Assembly (NCBI RefSeq): GCF_001591505.1
Contig: NZ_BCVA01000001.1
Location: 295,547-359,546 of the forward strand
DNA from: Neobacillus niacini NBRC 15566
Lineage (GTDB): Bacteria > Bacillota > Bacilli > Bacillales > Cytobacillaceae
DNA length: 64,000 bases
Direction of reading: 5' to 3'
Shown one piece after another: positions 1 through 8,151 of this stretch. The stretch's first letter is position 1. Every line of letters begins with the position of its first letter. The position numbers were made by a program, and so were the translations under genes. The notes beneath the pieces were generated by a model. The model was not told the DNA's origin and made no database searches. It was given only the letters and a program-made list of their open reading frames with translations.

Positions 1-107
1 AGTTCTTCTTCAATTATTTTTAAATTTGTATCTGCGTTGCCTAAGAGAGCTATCGCTTCTGTTGGATTTTCAAGTTGTACATTTATTGTTTTTAAGTTAA
101 CTGTCAT
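1..107 (-). CDS. phoH: PhoH family ATPase, N-terminal fragment
   Basis: Only the first 35 codons lie in the window; the gene runs off the left edge. The reading MTVNLKTINVQLENPTEA followed by ALLGNADTNLKIIEE looks like the start of the PhoH (YbeZ-type) proteins, whose RecA-like ATPase core would lie outside. The ATG at 107 overlaps the yqfD stop codon by the usual ATGA, which fits the conserved yqfC-yqfD-phoH order of Bacillus. Function in RNA metabolism is inferred from the family. Confidence 0.8.
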   Translation of the reverse strand, partial: MTVNLKTINVQLENPTEAIALLGNADTNLKIIEEE

Positions 108-1297
108 TCAGTAGTCTCCTTAGGTATTGGTTGTCCAACCGCTATATTTTCGATTATCTTAAAATGGATATCTAGGATAACTTTACCATTTTTCAACTCT
201 TTGTGTAAAATTTTTTGGTCTTTAATGATAGCTTCTTCATCCAAACCATTTTTTATTTTATCTTTTGCTAATTCAAGTGCATTTTTTTCGGCTTCTTTTT
301 CCGTATAGGTCCGGATAGTCTCTTCACGTGCTCGTAATGTTTCATTTCCAATTGAGATAGGCAGCTCCCATTTTAGGAAATGGATTTTATTCACATTTTT
401 TTCCGTTTCATATTCCTTGAATTCTGGTTCGCCAAATCCCCAAATAGGAATTTCTAGATTACCTAAGACGAATGAAAACTTTTGCTTTTCCTGGCCATTG
501 AAGACAAAGAATTTCGTTTCTAACGGTAATTCAACATGGCTTCTATACCAAGTTTCCCCCCAAACTTCTCCAACGGCTGCAACTTGCTCGGTTTGACCTT
601 CCCTTCCAATCACACCTGATACTAGCAGCTGCCCCTGCTCTACATGGTCATGTATATCAACCATTTTTTGTCCTGTTTCAATATACATGGAATCAATAAC
701 AGCTTTCTTTTTTGCAACTAGATTTCTTGGTGCCAGTTGTTCTGGCTTTTCAGGTTCTTTCTTCTCAACCACTTGAAGATGGTAGGTTGTCCCCTTTAAT
801 TCCACACCAACCCAGGTAAGGTTACCAACATTATTAGTCAATTTCCGTTGAATTCCTTCTACGTTATCCACAAAAAATTGGACTTTACCAATCTTTACTC
901 CCATCTTGTCCAATTCTTTTCGAATCTGATACTCTGTGGCCGGTTTTGCTCCTTTTATTTCAATACCCCAAATGACATTTGATAAAAACATAATAATTAA
1001 TAAAAAGAGAAGAGCCCCCCCTACAAAACCGCTATTTTTCAATAGCCGTTTAAATAAAAAAGGCATACCTGCCCTTTTTAAAAATGTAATTGAGCATTCT
1101 CTTTCTCTTGCATAACGTCTAATTTTTAATGCGTCCTGCAATCTCATTGTAAAGGTTATCGTTTCAGTCCCGTGTCGTTTTACATTCCATACAATGAGAC
1201 CGTTCCTGATTAAGACATTTAAGAATCTTTCTATGCCTCTTCCTGTTACTTTAACGGTTACCTTGCCAGATATGAATTCGATCCATTGGTTTTTCAT
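104..1297 (-). CDS. yqfD: sporulation protein YqfD
   Basis: The 397-aa protein has a cytoplasmic N-terminal part, one strong membrane segment near residues 90-110 (GALLFLLIIMFLSNVIWG) and a long extracytoplasmic region, as in YqfD of the stage IV sporulation protein family. In B. subtilis yqfC and yqfD are transcribed by sigma-E in the mother cell and needed for normal spore formation. The start follows a good AGGAGG and overlaps the yqfC stop (ATGA); its own stop overlaps the phoH start, so the three are translationally coupled. The molecular role is not known to me. Confidence 0.9.
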   Translation of the reverse strand: MKNQWIEFISGKVTVKVTGRGIERFLNVLIRNGLIVWNVKRHGTETITFTMRLQDALKIRRYARERECSITFLKRAGMPFLFKRLLKNSGFVGGALLFLLIIMFLSNVIWGIEIKGAKPATEYQIRKELDKMGVKIGKVQFFVDNVEGIQRKLTNNVGNLTWVGVELKGTTYHLQVVEKKEPEKPEQLAPRNLVAKKKAVIDSMYIETGQKMVDIHDHVEQGQLLVSGVIGREGQTEQVAAVGEVWGETWYRSHVELPLETKFFVFNGQEKQKFSFVLGNLEIPIWGFGEPEFKEYETEKNVNKIHFLKWELPISIGNETLRAREETIRTYTEKEAEKNALELAKDKIKNGLDEEAIIKDQKILHKELKNGKVILDIHFKIIENIAVGQPIPKETTE

Positions 1298-1596
1298 TTG
1301 GTTCCTCCTGGATTATCATTTATATAAATAACCTGATCAATTTTTCCTTCTAGCAAAATTTCTTCAGGTAATATGGTTTTTATCACGAATGACTTCCCTT
1401 TAATTTGTAATTGACCCTGCTTTAACAACAGACGCAATTCTTTATCAGTAAAGGTAATTAACCCTCTATGATTCTCGATGTAAATATGGATTTGCCCAAT
1501 CATTGTGATTCGGGGCAAATCCATCATGACATCTTGAGGAAGATCCATTTTTTGTGCCATCCAGTTTCGGACACGCAGGCCCCATTTTTTTGCCAT
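1294..1596 (-). CDS. yqfC: sporulation protein YqfC
   Basis: This 100-aa protein matches YqfC (a YabP/YqfC-family sporulation protein; MDLPRITMIGQIHIYIENHR core). An in-frame ATG seven codons upstream exists, but the only good SD (AAAGGGGG) lies before the ATG at 1596, and B. subtilis YqfC also starts MAKKW. That SD is the 3' arm of a perfect 15-bp hairpin whose U-tract ends exactly at the start codon (see 1597-1646), so ribosome access on a read-through transcript should be poor. It overlaps yqfD by 4 bases. Expression from sigma-E is known in B. subtilis; I could not identify the promoter here. Confidence 0.9.
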   Translation of the reverse strand: MAKKWGLRVRNWMAQKMDLPQDVMMDLPRITMIGQIHIYIENHRGLITFTDKELRLLLKQGQLQIKGKSFVIKTILPEEILLEGKIDQVIYINDNPGGTK

Positions 1597-1646
1597 AAAA
1601 AAAGAACCCCCTTTCATCTCATATTTATGAAATGAAAGGGGGTTCT
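1597..1646 (-). terminator. terminator of the floA operon that also carries the yqfC SD
   Basis: On the minus strand a 15-nt arm (1646-1632) pairs perfectly with 1617-1603 around a 14-nt loop and is followed by six Ts (1602-1597), a canonical intrinsic terminator for yqfB-floA-nfeD. Its 3' arm contains AAAGGGGG, the yqfC SD, and the U-tract ends at the yqfC ATG. Confidence 0.85.
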
Positions 1647-1690
1647 AGCACTTCTTTTTCTTTTAATGCTTCGGATTAGGAAAAATTAAT

Positions 1691-2110
1691 TTAGCCTTTT
1701 CTTGGAATGTAAGGTTTTTTAGCTCGCGGTTCACCAAGGATTTCTGCCCAAATAATCCCATTAATGATGGTTTTTTCATCTGGTTTTTCTAATGCTGCAC
1801 CATCTGTTTCAACTTCTATCCTTGTTGATTCATGCGGCTTAACTAGTTTTTCTGGCATCCTTGGTGGAACAGAATTCATCAGTTGAACGTTTTCCACTGT
1901 ATTTTGCAATTTCTGCGCCACTGGCTGCCCAGTCGAGATTTGTCTTGTTTTTGTGGAGGTGTTCTCCATGTGTTGTTCAACCTTTGTACGAAAATCATCA
2001 AAACCCTTTGCTGTAAAAGGTTTTCTTCTACCCGGACTATTATTGCCCTTTGCTCTGCCAAAGATTGAGGAGAGAATACCGGCGATAATTAAAAATAATA
2101 TTGTTTCCAT
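1691..2110 (-). CDS. yqfB: small membrane-anchored protein YqfB
   Basis: 139 aa with one hydrophobic N-terminal segment (METILFLIIAGILSSIFG) and a polar, probably disordered remainder ending AKKPYIPRKG. It sits 14 bp after floA and before the operon terminator, the position of yqfB in B. subtilis, so it is probably co-expressed with FloA and may act at the same membrane microdomains. No catalytic motif is visible; the name rests mainly on synteny. Confidence 0.65.
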   Translation of the reverse strand: METILFLIIAGILSSIFGRAKGNNSPGRRKPFTAKGFDDFRTKVEQHMENTSTKTRQISTGQPVAQKLQNTVENVQLMNSVPPRMPEKLVKPHESTRIEVETDGAALEKPDEKTIINGIIWAEILGEPRAKKPYIPRKG

Positions 2111-2124
2111 GCCCCGACCTCCTT

Positions 2125-3117
2125 TTACCGGTCGTCTTTTTTATCACCAGTCATCTTGCCGATAGATCCGCGCATATCTGTATCAGCAGAGATATTTTTA
2201 TAATTCATATATTCCATAACACTAATATTACCTGATTTTAATGCTTCTGACATTGCCAGTGGCACTTTCGCCTCTGCCTCTACAACCTTTGCTCTCATTT
2301 CTTCTACTCTTGCCTTCATTTCCTGCTCAGTAGCAACAGCCATAGCCCTCCGCTCTTCAGCTTTTGCCTGGGCTATTTTCTTATCGGCTTCTGCTTGCTC
2401 TGTCTGCAGTTCAGCACCGATGTTCCTTCCTAAATCAATATCAGCAATGTCAATCGACAGAATTTCAAAAGCTGTACCTGCGTCTAAACCTTTGGCCAAG
2501 ACTGTTTGGGAAATCAATTCTGGGTTCTCGAGTACTTTGCTGTGGTCGGCTGAGGAACCAATCGTCGAAATAACCCCTTCGCCTACACGAGCTACAACAG
2601 TATCCTCACCGGCACCTCCGACTAGACGGTCGATATTAGCACGAACGGTAATTCTCGCTTTTGCTTTTACTTCAATACCATTCATGGCAACACCAGCAAT
2701 AAAAGGTGTCTCAATGACTTTAGGATTAACACTCATTTGTACCGCTTCTAATACATCACGCCCTGCCAAATCGATTGCAGCACAGCGTTCAAATGTTAGC
2801 TCAATATTCGCACGATGGGCAGCAATTAAGGCATTTACCACTCTATCAACATTACCACCCGCTAAGTAATGACTTTCAAGCTGATTTGTTGTTACATTTA
2901 GACCTGCCTTGTGTGCCTTAATTAGGGGATTTACAACTCGGCTTGGTGTAACCCGTCTAAGTCTCATCCCTACTAATGTAAAAATACTGATACGAACCCC
3001 TGCAGCAAGGGCAGATACCCATAGCATTACCGGAACAAATGATAATAATATTCCTAGAAAAATTAACGCAACAACGATAATACCAATCATAAATAAACTT
3101 CCACTCGTTAATTCCAT
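2125..3117 (-). CDS. floA: flotillin-like protein FloA
   Basis: The 330-aa protein is full length for FloA (YqfA). It has an N-terminal membrane hairpin (about residues 8-45), the conserved [20 protein letters not shown] stretch, the PHB/SPFH-like body, and an Ala/Glu-rich coiled coil near residues 235-290 ([20 protein letters not shown]). FloA scaffolds fluid membrane microdomains and affects signalling, secretion and cell-wall processes. The start has a strong AAGGAGGT. It follows nfeD by 27 bp, the usual flotillin/NfeD pairing. Confidence 0.96.
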   Translation of the reverse strand: MELTSGSLFMIGIIVVALIFLGILLSFVPVMLWVSALAAGVRISIFTLVGMRLRRVTPSRVVNPLIKAHKAGLNVTTNQLESHYLAGGNVDRVVNALIAAHRANIELTFERCAAIDLAGRDVLEAVQMSVNPKVIETPFIAGVAMNGIEVKAKARITVRANIDRLVGGAGEDTVVARVGEGVISTIGSSADHSKVLENPELISQTVLAKGLDAGTAFEILSIDIADIDLGRNIGAELQTEQAEADKKIAQAKAEERRAMAVATEQEMKARVEEMRAKVVEAEAKVPLAMSEALKSGNISVMEYMNYKNISADTDMRGSIGKMTGDKKDDR

Positions 3118-3144
3118 AGCGCTTACCTCCTTGTTAGTAATTCA

Positions 3145-3777
3145 TTATACTTTCCTGACTACGATACGTACTCCCTCAACCTTTATCACAGTAATTTTTG
3201 CATTTTGATCGATGAAGTCACCTTCACTCACAACATCGATTCTTTCATTATTAAAAACCGCTGTTCCAGATGGTCTTAATACAGTTAACGCAATCCCTTC
3301 TTTTCCTAATAAATCTGTACGATTTACGTTAGAAACATAGCCATCTTCTTTTTTAGCTGTATCAAATAAAATCATTCGATTAAACAAAACCAATTTTCTG
3401 CCTAAGACCTTTATCATAATAAATAGGACTGCAATGGAAATACAAATTGCAATGAAAATGGAGATTCCCATATTCAATGGATTTTCTCCTGCTATAAACA
3501 GACTTGCTATTAATGCTGCCAATCCTAGTGTGCCCGAAATGGCTCCCGGAAGAAAAAATTCTAAGAAAATGAGCATGATTCCTACTGCAAATAACAGAAT
3601 TGTTCCAAACCCAGCAAGACCAGCTTGAAAATGTCCATAAAAGAAAAGTAGTAGTGCAAATAAACCTATGAATCCTGATATTCCAAACTTTGACGAAAAC
3701 AACTCATAGACAATTGCCGTTCCTGCAATGGTTAATAGCAGTGTTACAACGATTGGATTTGTTAGGAACTCAACCAT
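3145..3777 (-). CDS. short NfeD-family membrane protein lacking the protease domain
   Basis: 210 aa: about four or five membrane segments (residues 10-130) followed by the C-terminal OB-like NfeD domain (about 145-210, GKEGIALTVLRPSGTAVF). The position directly before floA is that of yqeZ in B. subtilis, whose product is about twice as long and has an N-terminal ClpP/SppA-like serine protease domain. That domain is absent, and only 118 bp separate this gene from yqeY, so it is not hidden in another frame. It is therefore a short, NfeD1b-type partner of FloA. The AGGGAGGG SD supports the chosen start. Confidence 0.85.
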   Translation of the reverse strand: MVEFLTNPIVVTLLLTIAGTAIVYELFSSKFGISGFIGLFALLLFFYGHFQAGLAGFGTILLFAVGIMLIFLEFFLPGAISGTLGLAALIASLFIAGENPLNMGISIFIAICISIAVLFIMIKVLGRKLVLFNRMILFDTAKKEDGYVSNVNRTDLLGKEGIALTVLRPSGTAVFNNERIDVVSEGDFIDQNAKITVIKVEGVRIVVRKV

Positions 3778-3852
3778 AATGACCCTCCCTTCTTGTCGAC
3801 ACTATGTATACGTTTTATATCCAAATAAGTTTCAAATTATCCAAAAACAATG

Positions 3853-3881
3853 AAAAACCGCAAGCTAACGCTTGCGGCTTT
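3853..3881 (-). terminator. terminator downstream of yqeY
   Basis: GCCGCAAGC pairs with GCTTGCGGT around a GTTA loop, followed by a T-rich tract on the minus strand. It separates rpsU-yqeY from the nfeD-floA operon. Confidence 0.85.
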
Positions 3882-3895
3882 GGTTGTCAGAATAA

Positions 3896-4342
3896 TTATG
3901 AAAGGTGTTGTTGTACAAATTTATTTACAAGTGAACCGTCTGCTTTACCTTTTACTTTAGGCATAATCGCAGCCATCACTTTTCCCATATCCGCTTTTGA
4001 TTTTGCACCGACTTCAGAGATTGTTTCTTGAACAATTTCTGACAACTCTTCTTCGGAAAGCTGCTTCGGTAAATACAGTTCGACAATAGCCAACTCTGCA
4101 CGCAATTTATCAACAAGGTCTTGACGACCTGCTTTATCAAATTCATGGAGGGATTCTTTGCGTTGCTTTACTTCGCGAGAAAGGATCGTTAACTCATCAT
4201 CGGCGGAAAGCTCTTTTGTACCAAGCTTAATCGCTTCATTTTGCAATGAAGCTTTTACCATCCGAATTGTTGTGAGTTTGTCTTTTTCCTTATTTTTCAT
4301 CGCTTGTTTCATGTCATTGTTTAAACGCTCGAGAAGACTCAT
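3896..4342 (-). CDS. yqeY: GatB/YqeY domain protein
   Basis: The 148-aa protein matches the stand-alone YqeY family, related to the C-terminal tRNA-binding domain of the amidotransferase subunit GatB ([20 protein letters not shown] start, PKQLSEEEL and [17 protein letters not shown] motifs). A role in tRNA-dependent amidation is suspected from the homology but not proven. It lies 15 bp after rpsU, the widespread rpsU-yqeY pair, and ends at its own terminator. Confidence 0.93.
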   Translation of the reverse strand: MSLLERLNNDMKQAMKNKEKDKLTTIRMVKASLQNEAIKLGTKELSADDELTILSREVKQRKESLHEFDKAGRQDLVDKLRAELAIVELYLPKQLSEEELSEIVQETISEVGAKSKADMGKVMAAIMPKVKGKADGSLVNKFVQQHLS

Positions 4343-4357
4343 AAATTACACCCTCTC

Positions 4358-4531
4358 TTAGAACTTACGTTTTCTTGCTGCTTCAGACTTTTTCTTACGC
4401 TTTACACTTGGCTTTTCGTAGAATTCGCGCTTTCTTGCCTCTTGCAAAGTACCAGTTTTTGATACTGTACGTTTGAAGCGACGAAGAGCATCTTCAAGCG
4501 ATTCGTTTTTACGAACGACGGTTTTAGACAT
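4358..4531 (-). CDS. rpsU: 30S ribosomal protein S21
   Basis: 57 aa, the normal S21 length, with the basic C-terminus [15 protein letters not shown]21 binds the 30S platform near the anti-SD and influences initiation. The open frame extends 19 codons upstream, but the start at 4531 is set by the SD (GGAGGGAGGG) and by family length. It heads a two-gene unit with yqeY. Confidence 0.97.
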   Translation of the reverse strand: MSKTVVRKNESLEDALRRFKRTVSKTGTLQEARKREFYEKPSVKRKKKSEAARKRKF

Positions 4532-4743
4532 TCTCTTTCCCTCCCTCCGAAACACAACACACTTACATTCAATCCATGTACCTTGCAATTATAATATATC
4601 ATAGAAACAAGGTCAACTGTATTTCTAGAGTTGAAACAAGCTTTTGATATTTTTATTCATTTATCCACAATTTTTTGAACAACCACTATAAATCTGGCAT
4701 GTCCTTTTCCCAAAGGCATACAATTTATGGAGGGGGAGAAGAC

Positions 4744-5676
4744 ATGCTATACATACTATTATTTATTTTATTTATCTTATTATTTATATTTGGCATGACC
4801 ATAATAAGGTTTGGATTATTTAACCTATCAGGTAATAAACTAAAAGGTTGGTTAACGAAACTTACAAGTACACCGTTAAAAGGTATGGTGACTGGGACGT
4901 TTGTTACTGCATTATTACAGAGCAGTTCTGCAGTAATGGTTATCACCATTGGATTGATTTCAACAAAGATCATGACTTTTCCTCAATCCATCGGGATTAT
5001 TTTAGGCACAAATATCGGAACCACATTTAAAACTGAACTGATAACTTTTAATCTTGATAAAGTTTTAGTACCTTTGGCTATTATTGGAGCATTTCTTACC
5101 TTTTTTAAACCAATTAAAATTAGAAGTATCGGAATGGTCACCTTTGGAATCGCCTCCGTGTTTACAGCAATGAAAGGATTTGAGCTTCTTGCTCACCCCT
5201 TAACTGCACTCCCATTTATCAATAATTATATCCTCTCTATTAACGACAATATCTTACTAAGTATTTTAACTGGAGCATTTATTACCGCAATTATTCAATC
5301 AAGTACAGCTATGACAGGTATCACCATGGGTTTTTTAACTGCAGGTCTTCTTCACCTTGATGCTGGGATCGCGATTGTATTTGGGGCAAATATTGGGACA
5401 TGCATTACAGCACTAATTGCTTCAATTGGGGGCGGGAAAGAATCAAGATTGGCGGCATTTGCACATGTTTGGCTCAATGTGGCGGGTGTTCTAATTTTTA
5501 CTCCCTTTATTCCATATTTGTCTGAAAATGCCCATGTATTAGCGGATGAGAAAATGATTCAGTTAGCACACATAAGTGTTATTTTTAATGTGGTTTCATC
5601 CATTATGGTTTTACCATTTGCAACAAAATTTGGTGAAATGATTTTGAAAATCCATGGTGGCAAAACAAGTAAATAA
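4744..5676 (+). CDS. yqeW: Na+/phosphate cotransporter family protein YqeW
   Basis: 310 aa of membrane segments with the duplicated Na/Pi cotransporter signature: LLQSSSAVMV in the first half and IIQSSTAMTG in the second, each followed by an ANIGT-type loop (GTNIGTT, GANIGTC). These QSSS/QSST repeats form the substrate site in the NptA/NPT2 family, so sodium-coupled phosphate transport is the likely role. The C-terminal PhoU-like domain of longer homologues is absent, as in B. subtilis YqeW. The start at 4744 follows GGAGGGGGAG; the frame upstream has no SD. It converges on deoC. Confidence 0.88.
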   Translation: MLYILLFILFILLFIFGMTIIRFGLFNLSGNKLKGWLTKLTSTPLKGMVTGTFVTALLQSSSAVMVITIGLISTKIMTFPQSIGIILGTNIGTTFKTELITFNLDKVLVPLAIIGAFLTFFKPIKIRSIGMVTFGIASVFTAMKGFELLAHPLTALPFINNYILSINDNILLSILTGAFITAIIQSSTAMTGITMGFLTAGLLHLDAGIAIVFGANIGTCITALIASIGGGKESRLAAFAHVWLNVAGVLIFTPFIPYLSENAHVLADEKMIQLAHISVIFNVVSSIMVLPFATKFGEMILKIHGGKTSK

Positions 5677-5680
5677 ATAA

Positions 5681-5703
5681 AAGACGGCCTTGGCCGTCTT
5701 CAG
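5681..5703 (-). terminator. left outward-pointing terminator of the yqeW-deoC spacer
   Basis: A 20-bp palindrome (AAGACGGCC arms) whose T-rich side (TTTTATTTATTT) is on the minus strand. It therefore stops transcripts arriving from deoC, at the very end of yqeW. The same palindrome recurs at 6009-6028 in opposite orientation. Confidence 0.7.
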
Positions 5704-5773
5704 GCTGTCGGAAAAGTCCTCGACAGCCACTTTTTGCGTTGCGGTTTTCTTATATAGATGGTGTGCGTACGAT

Positions 5774-5982
5774 TTTTCCTCAAGATCCTGGATTGAGGAC
5801 GAATCCCCCTGACAGAGCTTATGTTTTGTCGTTAAGACCCTGAATTGAGGACAAATCCTTCTGACACTTTGTCCTCAAGACCCTGGATTGAGGACAAATC
5901 CCGCTGGCAGAACTTCCGTTTTGTCCTCAAGACCCTGGATTGAGGAATATCCTGAGGGCAGAGCTACAATCTGTCCTCAAAT
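5774..5982. repeat. tandem array of about 51-bp palindromic units
   Basis: Four and a half units start near 5774, 5825, 5868, 5920 and 5971 (spacing 51, 43, 52 and 51 bp). The core is a hairpin: TTTGTCCTCAA, a loop close to GACCCTGGA, then TTGAGGACAAA. Units 3 and 4 are nearly identical; unit 2 is diverged (GTCGTTAAG). Spacers share CCGCTGGCAGAACTTC-like text. No ORF covers the array. This is the main content of the 354-bp gap between yqeW and deoC. Confidence 0.85.
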
Positions 5983-6005
5983 TGCAAATTCACTTTCTCT
6001 ACAAT

Positions 6006-6032
6006 CTGAAGACGGCCTTGGCCGTCTTTTTT
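6006..6032 (+). terminator. right outward-pointing terminator of the yqeW-deoC spacer
   Basis: A second copy of the AAGACGGCC palindrome (6009-6028) followed by TTTTTT on the plus strand. It stops transcripts coming from yqeW and overlaps the deoC stop codon. Confidence 0.75.
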
Positions 6033-6705
6033 AGTAGTCAGTGGTGGCTGTTAATCCTTGTAGAATTGCGACTCCTGCACTTGCTCCAATTCTAGTTGCT
6101 CCAGCCTGTATCATCTTTTCAGTATCTTCAGTATTTCGAACTCCGCCCGAAGCTTTAACTCCAATATCAGGTCCAACTGTTTCTCTCATAAGCTTAATAT
6201 CCTCCACTGTTGCACCGCCAGTTGAGAAACCTGTTGATGTTTTTACAAAATCAGTACCAGCCTTTACAGCAAGCTGACAGGCACGAATCTTTTCTTCCCT
6301 TGTAAGTAAGCTTGTTTCGATAATTACCTTTGTTAAGGCTTTACCTTTTGCAGCTTCAACAACAGCACGAATATCTTTTTCAACTAAGTCGTCATTTTTA
6401 TCCTTCAAAGCACCGATGTTGATGACCATATCAACTTCGTCAGCACCGTTTTCTATCGCGTTGTTTGTTTCAAACGCTTTTGTTTCCGAAGTGGTTGCTC
6501 CCAAAGGAAAACCAATAACCGTGCATACCTTAACTCCGCTTCCACTAAGCAATTCTCTAGCAGTGCTTACCCAGGTTGGATTTACACAAACTGAAAAAAA
6601 TTCATGTTCTATTGCCTCTTGGCAAAGAGTTTCAATTTGCTGGCGGGTTGCGTCTGCTTTTAATAAGGTATGGTCAATCATTGCAGCAATATTGGTAGTA
6701 GCCAT
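6031..6705 (-). CDS. deoC: deoxyribose-phosphate aldolase
   Basis: The 224-aa class I aldolase cleaves 2-deoxyribose 5-phosphate into glyceraldehyde 3-phosphate and acetaldehyde, the last step of deoxynucleoside catabolism. Catalytic residues are visible: Asp92 in EVDMVIN, the Schiff-base Lys155 in DFVKTSTGF and Lys184 in GVKASGG. An AAAGGGG SD precedes the ATG. Here it stands alone between yqeW and mtaB, unlike the dra-nupC-pdp operon of B. subtilis; no regulator is adjacent. Confidence 0.96.
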   Translation of the reverse strand: MATTNIAAMIDHTLLKADATRQQIETLCQEAIEHEFFSVCVNPTWVSTARELLSGSGVKVCTVIGFPLGATTSETKAFETNNAIENGADEVDMVINIGALKDKNDDLVEKDIRAVVEAAKGKALTKVIIETSLLTREEKIRACQLAVKAGTDFVKTSTGFSTGGATVEDIKLMRETVGPDIGVKASGGVRNTEDTEKMIQAGATRIGASAGVAILQGLTATTDY

Positions 6706-6769
6706 TTTTTTATATGCCCCTTTTCAATAATAAATTTGATCCTAACATTAGAGTACCCAAATCCCAATA

Positions 6770-6793
6770 AAAAAAGGACCAAACAGGTCCTTA
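6770..6793 (-). terminator. terminator of the prmA-rsmE-mtaB unit
   Basis: AAGGACC, TGTTT, GGTCCTT followed by a T run on the minus strand; the stem starts at the mtaB stop codon. Confidence 0.85.
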
Positions 6794-8146
6794 AATCGCA
6801 GCTTCTTCTTTTGTAAATACTTCTGCTTTAATATCGTCTTCAACAATTCTGACAAATTGTCCTTCATTGTATGGATAACCAGCTTTTGTAATTTTCACTT
6901 TAACAAGTTTACCAATCATTTCTTCGGTGGCAGGGAAAACCACTTTTAGATAATTATCCGTATACCCTACATATAACCCATCGCTAAATTCTTCTTCTGG
7001 GATTATTTCTAAGACATCATTTTCAAAATGCGAAGCATATTCTTTTGCCAACTGATCAGAGAGCGTAATCAACCGGTGAACACGTTCATTTTTAACCTCT
7101 TCGTCAACTTGGTCTTCCATCCGTGCGGCAGGTGTTCCTGTGCGTTTGGAATAAGGGAAAACATGGAGTTCAGAAAATTTATGTTCATTAATAAAATTGT
7201 ATGTTTCCATAAATTCCTCTTCTGTTTCACCAGGAAAGCCAACAATAACGTCAGATGTAACAGCAAGTCCAGGGAGTACTTCTTTAAGACGGTCTAATCT
7301 TTCACCGAAGAATTCCATTGTATACTTACGGCGCATTCTTTTTAACACAGTATTAGATCCTGACTGGATTGGGATATGCAAATGACGGACGATGATATTT
7401 GAATGTTTGATTACTTCAATCACTTCATCGGTAATTTGACTTGCTTCAATAGAAGAAATCCTAAGTCTAGCAATTCCTTTAACTTGGGCTTCTAAATCAC
7501 GAAGCAGTAAGGCTAGGTTGTAATCCTTCATGTCCTCACCGTAGCCGCCTGTGTGTATCCCGGTTAATACAATTTCTTTATAACCGGCGTCAACAAGCTG
7601 CTGTGCTTGGCGAATAACTTCCTTCGGATCTCGTGATCTCATTAACCCGCGTGCCCAAGGGATAATACAGAAAGTACAGAAATTGTTACAACCCTCTTGA
7701 ATTTTCAACGAAGCACGTGTACGATCCGTAAATGCAGGAACATCAAGCTCTTCATAAACACGATTTTTCATAATATTGCCTACACCATTTATTGGCTGGC
7801 GTTCTGTTTTATACTGTTCAATGTATTCAAGCATTTTCACGCGGTCCTGGGTTCCAACTACGATATCCACACCAGGTATAGCCATAATTTCAGCAGGTGA
7901 TGTTTGAGCATAACATCCTGTAACACAAATGACGGCGTCAGGATTTTTCCGGACAGCACGTCGAATCACTTGGCGGCTTTTTTTGTCACCAGTATTTGTT
8001 ACCGTACAAGTATTAATAATATAGACATCCGAAATGGATTCATAATCAACTCGTTCGTAGCCTTCTTGCTTGAACAATTGCCAGATTGCTTCAGTCTCAT
8101 AATGATTCACCTTACATCCAAGTGTATGAAAAGCGACTGTTGGCAT
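6791..8146 (-). CDS. mtaB: tRNA (t6A37) methylthiotransferase MtaB
   Basis: A radical SAM enzyme of 451 aa that converts t6A37 to ms2t6A in ANN-decoding tRNAs. Visible are the N-terminal UPF0004 domain with cysteines in HTLGCKVN, INTCTVTN and VTGCYAQ, the radical SAM cluster CNNFCTFC, and a C-terminal TRAM domain. It matches B. subtilis YqeV closely. An in-frame ATG at 8155 overlaps the rsmE stop (ATGA) but sits directly on the GAGGAG SD. The ATG at 8146 has a 9-nt spacing and matches the usual start (M-x-TVAFHTLGCK). Confidence 0.95.
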   Translation of the reverse strand: MPTVAFHTLGCKVNHYETEAIWQLFKQEGYERVDYESISDVYIINTCTVTNTGDKKSRQVIRRAVRKNPDAVICVTGCYAQTSPAEIMAIPGVDIVVGTQDRVKMLEYIEQYKTERQPINGVGNIMKNRVYEELDVPAFTDRTRASLKIQEGCNNFCTFCIIPWARGLMRSRDPKEVIRQAQQLVDAGYKEIVLTGIHTGGYGEDMKDYNLALLLRDLEAQVKGIARLRISSIEASQITDEVIEVIKHSNIIVRHLHIPIQSGSNTVLKRMRRKYTMEFFGERLDRLKEVLPGLAVTSDVIVGFPGETEEEFMETYNFINEHKFSELHVFPYSKRTGTPAARMEDQVDEEVKNERVHRLITLSDQLAKEYASHFENDVLEIIPEEEFSDGLYVGYTDNYLKVVFPATEEMIGKLVKVKITKAGYPYNEGQFVRIVEDDIKAEVFTKEEAAI

Positions 8147-8151
8147 TGTAT

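Noticed and set aside
3778..3895. Frameshifted upstream part of nfeD encoding the protease domain
   Set aside because: Only 118 bp lie between nfeD and yqeY and they contain the yqeY terminator.
5774..5982. Possible CRISPR array (regular repeats about 51 bp apart)
   Set aside because: The 'spacers' are themselves similar between units, the repeats are imperfect, and no cas genes are near.
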